A stretch of DNA of 6,226 nucleotides from the NCBI GenBank assembly GCA_002291855.1, contig DBAW01000002.1, positions 1-6,226 on the forward strand, written 5' to 3'. The translations under genes and the position numbers were made by a program. Numbering within the stretch: the stretch's first letter is position 1; every line of letters begins with the position of its first letter. The notes under the pieces were generated by a model. The model ran no database searches and was not told where the DNA came from. It was given only the letters and a program-made list of their open reading frames with translations. The DNA comes from Sphingomonas sp. UBA1000 (GTDB lineage Bacteria; Pseudomonadota; Alphaproteobacteria; Sphingomonadales; Sphingomonadaceae). Of the stretch, positions 1 to 5,209 are shown in pieces.

Positions 1-133
1 GGCCCATGCGCGCGGCGACGGCTTTGAGCGTCACCGCCTGCGGCCCGGCTTCGACCAGCAGGTCGCGCGCGGCATCGAGCGCGGCGCTGCGGCTGGCTTC
101 GGGGGTCAGGCGTTTGCGGGCGGCGGCGGGCAT
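1..133 (-). CDS. TetR/AcrR-family transcriptional regulator, N-terminal part (runs off left edge)
   Basis: The first 44 codons are visible, read on the minus strand from an ATG at 133-131; the rest lies outside the window. After a short basic leader (MPAAARKRLTPEASR) comes helix 1 of a TetR DNA-binding domain, ALDAARDLLVEAGPQAVTL, followed by KAVAARMG, which opens the helix-turn-helix. This order (AA..L..E.G...VTL..VA..MG) is the classic TetR_N signature. The ligand-binding domain is not visible, so the effector is unknown. No strong Shine-Dalgarno sequence precedes the ATG, so the exact start is less sure than the family. The gene is divergent from the PF10118 gene at 286, with a palindrome in the shared intergenic region. 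This suggests, by inference, local repression of itself and its neighbour. Confidence 0.82.
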   Translation of the reverse strand, partial: MPAAARKRLTPEASRSAALDAARDLLVEAGPQAVTLKAVAARMG

Positions 134-217
134 TGCAAAGCATCGGTGGCGGTCATCGGTTTGCGGCATAACCGCGCCCGGCGACGAAGGCGAGGGGCGG
201 GCTGGCGGGCGCGCTAT

Positions 218-231
218 TGACACAAATGTCA
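218..231. promoter_or_regulatory. Inverted repeat in the divergent intergenic region, candidate TetR operator
   Basis: TGACA-caaa-TGTCA has perfect 5-bp arms and a 4-nt spacer. It lies 84 bp upstream of the tetR start and 54 bp upstream of the preferred start of the PF10118 gene. TetR-family proteins bind short palindromes between themselves and divergently transcribed targets, which fits. The left arm overlaps TTGACA (217-222), a perfect -35 hexamer for plus-strand transcription, but the -10 region at 17 bp spacing (CATGTT, 240-245) is poor. If that promoter is real, the operator would sit directly on it. The operator role is inferred from position and symmetry. Confidence 0.5.
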
Positions 232-272
232 GCGAGAGCCATGTTTTGCACCGAACAGCGCGATTCCCGTCC

Positions 273-278
273 GGAGAG
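273..278 (+). promoter_or_regulatory. Ribosome binding site that decides the start of the PF10118 gene
   Basis: GGAGAG sits 7 nt before the ATG at 286, an ideal Shine-Dalgarno position. Upstream in-frame starts (TTG 217, ATG 226, ATG 241) have no well-spaced site. The first two also fall inside the palindrome at 218-231, which looks like regulatory DNA rather than coding sequence. Confidence 0.65.
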
Positions 279-285
279 CAGTGCC

Positions 286-1137
286 ATGCGTGACGACAAG
301 ACCCCCGCCGATCTGGCCATCACCCCGCGCGACCGCCGCTTCGGGCGTGGCAGCCGGCAGGACCGCTGGTGGATGAACGGCGATCCGGTCGCGACCGCGT
401 TTCACAATGCGCTGTCGGTGACGTTTCCGCGCGGCGAGGCGTTTTTCATCGAATCGGTGAAGGCGTTTCGCGACGGCGTGCCCGCCAAGCTCGACCGCGA
501 GATCCGCGCCTTTGTCCAGCAGGAGGTGATGCACAGCCGCGAACATGTCGCGTTCAACCGCCGCGTCGTCGATGCCGGTTATGATGTCAGCCATCTCGAA
601 CAGGTGGTGGTCGAATCGCTCGAGCTGACAAGGAACCGGCCGCAGATCCTCAACCTCGCCGTCACCATGGCGCTTGAGCATTACACGGCGATGATGGCGC
701 AGATGATGCTGAAGGATGCCGATTACTGGCGCGGCGTCGACCGCGAGACCGCGGACATGTGGAAATGGCACGCCATCGAGGAGATCGAGCACAAGGGCGT
801 GGCCTATGACACCTGGCTGCACGCGACGCGCGACTGGTCGCGCTGGAAGCGGTGGAAGGTCAAGACGATCATGATGCTGCTCGTCAGCCGCACCTTCTGG
901 GTCAAGCGGATCGAAGGGACGCTGGAGCTGCTGGCGCAGGACGGCATCACCGGTGCACGCGCGAAATGGGGCGTGTTCGCCTATCTGCTCGGCCGGCCGG
1001 GCGTGGTCCGCCGGCTGATCCCGGCCTGGCTCGCTTTCTTCATGCCGGGCTTTCACCCGTGGAACCATGACGACCGCGCGCTGATCGCCAAGGCCGACAG
1101 CGCCTATCCGGACGCGCGCGCGCCGCTGCCGGCCTGA
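286..1137 (+). CDS. PF10118/COG3687 family 'metal-dependent hydrolase-like' protein, probably a ferritin-like metal enzyme
   Basis: The 283-residue protein is full length for the family. The conserved part begins just after the start with ITPRDRRFGRG (12-22) and continues through DPVATAFHNALSVTFPRGE (33-51), QQEVMHSREH (78-87), ALEHY (129-133) and MWKWHAIEEIEHK (158-170). PF10118 members are annotated as predicted metal-dependent hydrolases, and I know of no firmly established reaction. The acidic and His residues fall in the order E51, E80-x2-H83, E131, E166-x2-H169. This is the ligand pattern of ferritin-like diiron proteins, so an oxygenase or oxidase role is a reasonable alternative to hydrolysis. 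The segment from about 190 to 260 is more basic and hydrophobic (KTIMMLLVS, AWLAFFMPGF) and may lie at the membrane. The start at 286 is chosen for its Shine-Dalgarno sequence and family N-terminus. The gene is divergent from a TetR regulator, which probably controls it. Confidence 0.85.
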   Translation: MRDDKTPADLAITPRDRRFGRGSRQDRWWMNGDPVATAFHNALSVTFPRGEAFFIESVKAFRDGVPAKLDREIRAFVQQEVMHSREHVAFNRRVVDAGYDVSHLEQVVVESLELTRNRPQILNLAVTMALEHYTAMMAQMMLKDADYWRGVDRETADMWKWHAIEEIEHKGVAYDTWLHATRDWSRWKRWKVKTIMMLLVSRTFWVKRIEGTLELLAQDGITGARAKWGVFAYLLGRPGVVRRLIPAWLAFFMPGFHPWNHDDRALIAKADSAYPDARAPLPA

Positions 1138-1183
1138 ACGGTCCGGCGCGCCCCGCCGCCACGCCTGCAAACGAACGCGCCTG

Positions 1184-1222
1184 AAAACGAAAATGCCGGC
1201 ACCACTCAGGATGCCGGCATTT
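1184..1222 (-). terminator. Intrinsic terminator of the downstream small-protein gene
   Basis: AAATGCCGGCA (1191-1201) pairs perfectly with TGCCGGCATTT (1212-1222), giving an 11-bp stem and a 10-nt loop. Read on the minus strand, the stem runs into TTTTCGTTTT (1193-1184), a proper U-tract just beyond the stop of the gene at 1252-1482. In the plus direction the stem is followed only by TTTG, so any action on the convergent PF10118 transcript would be weaker. Confidence 0.8.
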
Positions 1223-1251
1223 GTCGGTGGTTGCCGATGAGGCGCCCGGCC

Positions 1252-1482
1252 TTAGCGGCTGGCAGGCTCATCATCATCGGTCAGCACGATAACGCCGACC
1301 ACCACGGCCGCGACCGCAAGCGCGATCAGGATCACCGACCCGCCAAGCACTTCATTGCCCTTGACTTCGGCGCCCGTGCGCGACGCATTGGCGACCGACA
1401 GCTTGGCGGCATTGCCCTGCGCGATCGCCGGCGCGGCGACCAGGCTCATGGCGGCAACCGCCGTCATCATCTTTTTCAACAT
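1252..1482 (-). CDS. Small secreted single-span membrane protein, unknown function (downstream paralog)
   Basis: This 76-residue protein belongs to no family I can name. Residues 1-21 are a signal peptide: KK at the N-terminus, a hydrophobic core, and AAPAIA before Q22 for signal peptidase I. Residues 23-48 are a short soluble stretch with KLSVA, RTGA, GNE and LGG. Residues 49-67 form one very hydrophobic helix, followed by the acidic tail TDDDEPASR. After cleavage the soluble stretch would be periplasmic and the tail cytoplasmic. A good Shine-Dalgarno (GGGGAG) precedes the ATG. The gene has its own promoter-like element and terminator. It is a tandem paralog of the gene at 1706-1942: 18 of 26 residues match between signal peptide and membrane helix, and a 20-nt stretch over the signal peptide is identical (1427-1446 and 1884-1903). 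Small proteins of this style are common in sphingomonads (recalled, not searched). Confidence 0.8.
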   Translation of the reverse strand: MLKKMMTAVAAMSLVAAPAIAQGNAAKLSVANASRTGAEVKGNEVLGGSVILIALAVAAVVVGVIVLTDDDEPASR

Positions 1483-1500
1483 CTAACGTCTCCCCATCCC

Positions 1501-1518
1501 GACGACCCCGGGGCCGTC
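1501..1518 (-). promoter_or_regulatory. Stem-loop in the 5' leader of the downstream small-protein gene
   Basis: On the minus strand, GACGGCC and GGTCGTC can pair around a CCGG loop (7 bp, one G-U). The element starts about where transcription from the predicted promoter at 1525-1552 would begin, and ends 18 nt before the ATG. It could stabilise the mRNA 5' end. No equivalent strong stem is apparent in the leader of the paralog. The structure is visible in the sequence; the role is a guess. Confidence 0.3.
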
Positions 1519-1524
1519 GCGCCG

Positions 1525-1552
1525 TTTCTAGCGGATCGCCAATGCGTTGCAA
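1525..1552 (-). promoter_or_regulatory. Putative sigma-70-type promoter for the downstream small-protein gene
   Basis: On the minus strand TTGCAA (1552-1547) is followed after 16 bp by TAGAAA (1530-1525). Read another way, TTGC-N17-CTAGAA matches the alphaproteobacterial housekeeping pattern (TTG at -35, CTATA-like -10). It would give a leader of about 35 nt. The same TTGC-N17-CTA spacing is found upstream of the paralog, which raises confidence. Confidence 0.5.
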
Positions 1553-1639
1553 TGGTGCGGTTGCCGGCCGACTGATCCGGAATGGTCGCACCGCCAAGGC
1601 ATTGCCGGCAGCCATGCCCGCTCCGCAAAGGCCGGCCCC

Positions 1640-1676
1640 AAAAGAAAATGCCGGCCGTCACTGCGGACGGCCGGCA
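1640..1676 (-). terminator. Intrinsic terminator of the upstream small-protein gene
   Basis: TGCCGGCCGTC (1649-1659) pairs perfectly with GACGGCCGGCA (1666-1676), an 11-bp GC-rich stem with a 6-nt loop. On the minus strand it is followed by TTTTCTTTT (1648-1640). It lies 30 bp beyond the stop of the gene at 1706-1942 and separates the two paralogs into independent transcripts. It shares AAAATGCCGGC with the terminator near 1190. Confidence 0.85.
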
Positions 1677-1705
1677 CATTCCGAAGTTCCGACGTCAGAC
1701 GCGGA

Positions 1706-1942
1706 TTACGCGCTGACGGGATCGTCTTCGCTGTCGGCAAGCAGGAACACGCCGGCCAGAACCACCGCGAACACCGCGATCCCGATCAGGGCGGTGCCGC
1801 CAAGGGCTTCGTTGCCCTCAACGGTCGCGCCGGTGCGCGCCGCACCCGCAACCGAAAGCTTCGAGGCGCTCGCCTGCGCCATGGCCGGCGCGGCGACCAG
1901 GCTGGCAGCCGCGATCGCGGCCGTCAAACCACGCTTGAACAT
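1706..1942 (-). CDS. Small secreted single-span membrane protein, unknown function (upstream paralog)
   Basis: This 78-residue protein has the same build as the product of 1252-1482. Residues 1-22 are a signal peptide (MFKR, hydrophobic core, AAPAMA before Q23). Residues 24-49 are soluble, with KLSVA, ARTGA, GNE and LGG. Residues 50-69 are a hydrophobic helix, followed by the acidic tail DSEDDPVSA. Both tails share a D/E-P-A/V-S ending. A strong Shine-Dalgarno (AGGGAG) lies 7 nt before the ATG at 1942. The gene has its own promoter-like element (2003-2030) and terminator (1640-1676). I do not recognise a function. The protein is too short to be an enzyme, and a small membrane or envelope role is only an inference. 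Spacing between the two paralog starts is 460 bp, consistent with tandem duplication of a whole unit followed by divergence. Confidence 0.82.
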   Translation of the reverse strand: MFKRGLTAAIAAASLVAAPAMAQASASKLSVAGAARTGATVEGNEALGGTALIGIAVFAVVLAGVFLLADSEDDPVSA

Positions 1943-2002
1943 TATCTATCTCCCTGCACCGCAGTTGTTGAGCGGCGGACCCAAACTCCCGCCTGTTACT
2001 TT

Positions 2003-2030
2003 CTTTAGACGATGGATCGCGCCGCGCAAT
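2003..2030 (-). promoter_or_regulatory. Putative promoter for the upstream small-protein gene
   Basis: On the minus strand ATTGC (2030-2026) is followed after 17 bp by CTAAAG (2008-2003). It is weaker than a consensus promoter, but it has exactly the same TTGC-N17-CTA spacing as the element upstream of the paralog, and both spacers contain GCGATCC. It predicts a leader of roughly 50 nt. Confidence 0.4.
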
Positions 2031-2245
2031 GGCTTGGCAGCGCCGATGATGGCGGTTTCGGGCGCCTTGTGGTCGAAATGTGACAGTCGGGGGCTGGCGT
2101 GCGACCAGTTGTGCGCTGCAGCAGCCTCGCTGGGACGCATCAGGCATCGGAAAGCCGTCCGCCGCGGGTTGCGCCGTTGCGGCATGGGCGCGGCCGCGTG
2201 CCCCGCCGTGCAGTTGCGCCCTTGATTCCGGGTCGGCCTTTGGGC

Positions 2246-2250
2246 AGGGG
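2246..2250 (+). promoter_or_regulatory. Ribosome binding site supporting a TTG start for glyQ
   Basis: AGGGG ends 9 nt before TTG 2260. No ATG or GTG is in frame near the conserved GlyQ N-terminus (SFQDLILTLHRYW), and the next upstream in-frame ATG (2080) would add 60 residues unlike the family. TTG is therefore the best start. Confidence 0.6.
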
Positions 2251-2259
2251 CTGTGCGCT

Positions 2260-3132
2260 TTGACCGATACACGCCCCCCCAGTTTTCAGGACCTGATCCT
2301 GACGCTGCACCGCTATTGGAGCGAGCGCGGCTGCCTTATCCTGCAACCCTATGACATGGAAATGGGCGCAGGGACGTTCCACACCGCAACGACGCTGCGC
2401 GCGCTCGGGCCGGAGCCGTGGAACGCCGCCTTTGTCCAGCCGTGCCGCCGGCCGACCGATGGCCGCTATGGCGAAAACCCCAACCGGTTGCAGCATTATT
2501 ACCAGTATCAGGTGATCCTGAAGCCCAGCCCGCCCGATCTGCAGGAGCTGTATCTGGGTTCGCTCGCGGCGATCGGGCTCGACCTGTCGCAGCACGACAT
2601 CCGCTTTGTCGAGGATGACTGGGAATCGCCCACGCTCGGCGCGTGGGGGCTGGGCTGGGAAGTGTGGTGCGACGGGATGGAAGTCACCCAGTTCACCTAT
2701 TTCCAGCAAATGGGCGGGTTCGACTGCAAGCCGGTGGCGGGCGAGCTGACCTATGGGCTGGAACGGCTGGCGACCTATATCCAGGGCGTCGACAGCGTCT
2801 ATCAGCTCGATTTCAACGGGCGCGGCGTCACCTATGGCGATGTGTTCCTTGAAAACGAACGCCAGATGAGCGCGTGGAACTTCGAAGTCGCCAATACCGA
2901 GGCGCTGTTCGACCTGTTCCGCAAGGCGGCGGCGGAGTGCGAGGCGTGTCTGGCGCGCGGGCTGCCCATTCCCGCCTATGAACAGGCGATCAAGGCCAGC
3001 CATGTGTTTAACCTGCTCAATGCGCGCGGCGTGATCTCGGTCGCCGAGCGGCAGGCCTATATCGGCCGGGTGCGCGATCTGGCGAAGGGCGCGTGCGCGG
3101 CATGGATGACGCATAACGGGTGGGCGGCATGA
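2260..3132 (+). CDS. glyQ: Glycyl-tRNA synthetase alpha subunit
   Basis: This is the catalytic (class II) subunit of the alpha2-beta2 bacterial glycyl-tRNA synthetase. It activates glycine with ATP and, with GlyS, charges tRNA-Gly in the cytoplasm. From TTG 2260 it is 290 residues, normal for the family. Near-invariant blocks are SFQDLILTLHRYW (8-20), DMEMGAGTFH (32-41), RALGPEPWNAAFVQP (47-61), RRPTDGRYGENPNRLQHYYQ (63-82), DIRFVEDDWESPTLGAWGLG (113-132), GMEVTQFTYFQQ (139-150) and the motif 3-like TYGLERLATYIQGVDSVY (164-181). The C-terminus (KASHVFNLLNARG, ISVAERQ) is the usual helical tail. A run of seven C (2274-2280) lies at codons 5-7, but the frame is intact. Its TGA overlaps the glyS ATG, so the two subunits are probably translationally coupled and made in equal amounts. 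Confidence 0.97.
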   Translation: MTDTRPPSFQDLILTLHRYWSERGCLILQPYDMEMGAGTFHTATTLRALGPEPWNAAFVQPCRRPTDGRYGENPNRLQHYYQYQVILKPSPPDLQELYLGSLAAIGLDLSQHDIRFVEDDWESPTLGAWGLGWEVWCDGMEVTQFTYFQQMGGFDCKPVAGELTYGLERLATYIQGVDSVYQLDFNGRGVTYGDVFLENERQMSAWNFEVANTEALFDLFRKAAAECEACLARGLPIPAYEQAIKASHVFNLLNARGVISVAERQAYIGRVRDLAKGACAAWMTHNGWAA

Positions 3133-5132
3133 CCGATCTGCTGATCGAGCTGCGCTCGGAGGAAATCCCCGCCCGGATGCAGGCGCGCGCGCGCGCCGAT
3201 CTGGTGGCGCTGCTGACCGGGGAACTGGCCCGCGCCGGCATCGCGGCGGCGGCGATGACCGCTTATTCGACGCCGCGGCGGCTGGCGGTGATCGCCACCG
3301 GCCTGCCCGATGCGACCGATGCCGTCACCGAGGAGGTGAAAGGCCCGCGCACCAGCGCCCCCGATCAGGCGCTGGACGGGTTTTTGCGCAAGACCGGCCT
3401 GACCCGCGACCAGCTGACCGAACGCGGCGGCGTTTGGTTTGCGGTGACCAGCCGGCCCGGCCGCCGCACCGCCGATGTGGTGGCGGAGGCGATCCCGGCG
3501 ATCATCCGCGCTTTCCCCTGGCCCAAATCGATGCGCTGGGGGCAGGCGTCGCTGTCGACCGAAAGCCTGCGCTGGGTGCGCCCGCTGCAGGGCATCGTCG
3601 CGCTGCTGGGCGATGAGGTGATCGACTGCGCCGTCGATGGCGTGACCAGCGGGCGCGAGACCGCCGGCCACCGGTTCATGCATCAGGGTCCGGTCCGCAT
3701 CGCCAATGCCGCCGGCTATGCCGATGCGCTGCGCGCGGCGCATGTGATCGTCGATCAGGACGAGCGCGCGGCGATCATCCGCGACGGCGCGGCCGCGCTC
3801 GCCAGCGCAGCGGGGCTGAGCGTGATCGCCGATGACGGGCTGGTCACCGAAAATGCCGGGCTGACCGAATGGCCGGTGCCGCTGCTCGGCCGGTTCGATC
3901 CCGGCTTTCTCGACGTGCCGCCAGAGGTGATCCAGCTGACCGCGCGGGTGAACCAGAAATATTTCGTCTGCCAGAGCGCGGACGGAACGCTCGCCCCTGC
4001 CTTTGTCTGCGTCGCCAACATCGCCGCGCCCGATGGCGGCGCGCGGATCGTCGCCGGCAACCAGAAGGTGCTGGCGGCGCGGCTGAGCGATGCGCGCTTC
4101 TTCTACGACACCGATCTGAAGGTGCCGCTCGCCGATCAGGCGGGCAAGCTGGCGCAGATCGTGTTCCATGAAAAGCTGGGCACCGTCGCCGACAAGGTCG
4201 AGCGGGTGGCGCGGCTGGCGCGCTGGCTGGTCGAGCAGGGCATCGTCAAGGGGGCCGATCCCGACCATGCTGAGCGCGCGGCGCGGCTTGCCAAGGCTGA
4301 TCTCGTCACCGGCATGGTGGGCGAATTCCCCGAGCTGCAAGGGCTGATGGGCGGCTATTACGCCAAGGCGCAGCGCGAGCCCGAGCCGGTGTGGCAGGCG
4401 GTGCGCGATCATTACAAGCCGGCCGGGCAGGGCGATGCCGTGCCGACCGCGCCGGTGACGGTCGCGGTGTCGCTCGCCGACAAGCTGGACAGCATCACCC
4501 GCTTCTTCGCCCTTGACCTCAAGCCCAGCGGGTCGAAGGATCCGTTCGCGCTGCGGCGCTCGGCGCTTGGCGTCATCGCGCTGATCCTCGACAACCGGCT
4601 GCGGTTTCCGCTTGCCGGCAGCGTGTCGGCCGATGTGCTCGACTTCTTCGCCGACCGGCTGAAGGTGCAGCAGCGCGAGGCAGGCGTCCGGCACGATCTG
4701 ATCGATGCGGTGTTCGCGCTGGGCGGCGAGGATGATCTGGTCCGGCTGCTCGCGCGCGTCCATGCGCTGCAGGCGTTCATCGGCACCGAGGACGGGGCGA
4801 ACCTGCTCGCCGGCTATAAGCGCGCGGCCAATATCCTGAAGAAGGAAAGCTTTGCCGCCGGCGCGGTCAATCCCGCGCCCGAACCGGCCGAGGCGGCGCT
4901 TGCCGCGGCGCTCGATGTCGCCGGGCCGGCGGCCGAAGCGGCGATCGCGGGCGAGGATTTCGGCGCGGCGATGGCGGCGCTTGCCAGCCTGCGCGGGCCG
5001 ATCGACGCCTTTTTCGATCAGGTGACGGTGAACGACGCCGATCCGGTGAAGCGCGCGGCGCGGCTCGGCCTGCTCGCGCGGATGCGCGATGCCGTGCACC
5101 GGGTTGCCGATTTCGCAAAGATTGAGGGGTAA
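3129..5132 (+). CDS. glyS: Glycyl-tRNA synthetase beta subunit
   Basis: The beta subunit works with GlyQ and carries tRNA recognition. The start is the ATG at 3129, overlapping the glyQ stop as ATGA; a GTG at 3120 is less likely because MTDLLIELRSEEIPARMQ is the family N-terminus. It has 667 residues, slightly shorter than the roughly 690 of E. coli. Visible blocks are STPRRLAV (47-54), NQKYFVC (275-281), ARLSDARFFYDTDLKVPL (317-334), KLGTVADKVERV (349-360), the HD-like region KADLVTGMVGEFPELQG (389-405), SLADKLDSITRFF (448-460), DPFALRRSALG (471-481) and the C-terminal DALR-type anticodon-binding domain with FFDQVTVND (628-636) and RVADFAKIEG at the end. All expected parts are present. No terminator follows, so read-through into ppdK is possible. 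Confidence 0.97.
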   Translation: MTDLLIELRSEEIPARMQARARADLVALLTGELARAGIAAAAMTAYSTPRRLAVIATGLPDATDAVTEEVKGPRTSAPDQALDGFLRKTGLTRDQLTERGGVWFAVTSRPGRRTADVVAEAIPAIIRAFPWPKSMRWGQASLSTESLRWVRPLQGIVALLGDEVIDCAVDGVTSGRETAGHRFMHQGPVRIANAAGYADALRAAHVIVDQDERAAIIRDGAAALASAAGLSVIADDGLVTENAGLTEWPVPLLGRFDPGFLDVPPEVIQLTARVNQKYFVCQSADGTLAPAFVCVANIAAPDGGARIVAGNQKVLAARLSDARFFYDTDLKVPLADQAGKLAQIVFHEKLGTVADKVERVARLARWLVEQGIVKGADPDHAERAARLAKADLVTGMVGEFPELQGLMGGYYAKAQREPEPVWQAVRDHYKPAGQGDAVPTAPVTVAVSLADKLDSITRFFALDLKPSGSKDPFALRRSALGVIALILDNRLRFPLAGSVSADVLDFFADRLKVQQREAGVRHDLIDAVFALGGEDDLVRLLARVHALQAFIGTEDGANLLAGYKRAANILKKESFAAGAVNPAPEPAEAALAAALDVAGPAAEAAIAGEDFGAAMAALASLRGPIDAFFDQVTVNDADPVKRAARLGLLARMRDAVHRVADFAKIEG

Positions 5133-5196
5133 GGCCGCACAGACGGTCGGGATGCGGGCGCGTTCGGGGGACAAGTGACAGGCCGCACAGGCGGCC
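5132..5196 (+). repeat. Repeated small hairpin in the glyS-ppdK spacer
   Basis: AGGCCGCACAG occurs at 5132-5142 and 5180-5190, 48 bp apart. With the following bases the match is 15 of 17. Each copy can fold: GGCCGC-ACAG-GCGGCC (5181-5196) is a perfect 6-bp stem, while the first copy gives about 5 bp including one G-U. The second stem ends 3 nt before the ppdK Shine-Dalgarno. Neither copy is followed by a T-run on the plus strand, so they are not intrinsic terminators. Confidence 0.5.
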
Positions 5197-5209
5197 AAAA
5201 GGGGTGGTG

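Larger units (their letters stand above)
1943..2259. other. Gene-free stretch between the small-protein gene and glyQ
   Basis: This 317-bp region separates two divergent genes. Its left part holds the leader and promoter-like element of the minus-strand small gene. The right part (about 2040-2259) is the glyQ leader. The glyQ frame stays open upstream to an ATG at 2080, but the translation there (rich in A, R, C, W, S) does not resemble any GlyQ N-terminus. I see no tRNA-like fold, no terminator and no convincing plus-strand -35/-10 pair, so the glyQ promoter is unplaced. Confidence 0.55.

Noticed and set aside
217..285. N-terminal extension of the PF10118 protein from TTG 217, ATG 226 or ATG 241
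   Set aside because: There is no well-spaced Shine-Dalgarno, the stretch includes the palindrome and the TTGACA, and family similarity begins only after 286.
229..1170. 313-codon minus-strand open frame opposite the PF10118 gene
   Set aside because: The plus-strand frame has family motifs and a ribosome binding site. The minus-strand frame has neither.
1252..1942. Possible toxin-antitoxin or type I hydrophobic toxin pair
   Set aside because: Both proteins have cleavable signal peptides and soluble periplasmic stretches, and I see no antisense RNA promoter or antitoxin partner. The paralogous design points to envelope proteins instead.
1542..2225. Plus-strand open frame of 227 codons across the small-gene region
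   Set aside because: It crosses a strong terminator hairpin and a paralogous minus-strand gene with a signal peptide and Shine-Dalgarno. Its translation has no coherent domain.
2080..2259. N-terminal extension of GlyQ from ATG 2080
   Set aside because: It would add 60 residues with no resemblance to GlyQ, and the TTG at 2260 has a suitable AGGGG site.
2140..3114. 324-codon minus-strand open frame opposite glyQ
   Set aside because: It is antisense to a near-invariant housekeeping gene and has no recognisable protein features.
3057..5198. 713-codon open frame on the minus strand
   Set aside because: It lies antisense to the clearly recognised glyS. Its translation is rich in R, H, A, G and D with no family motif, typical of the shadow frame of a GC-rich gene.
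5181..5204. Hairpin plus AAAAGGGG as a terminator between glyS and ppdK
   Set aside because: On the plus strand the stem is followed by A and G, not T. A T-run exists only on the 5' side of the minus strand, where it does not terminate.
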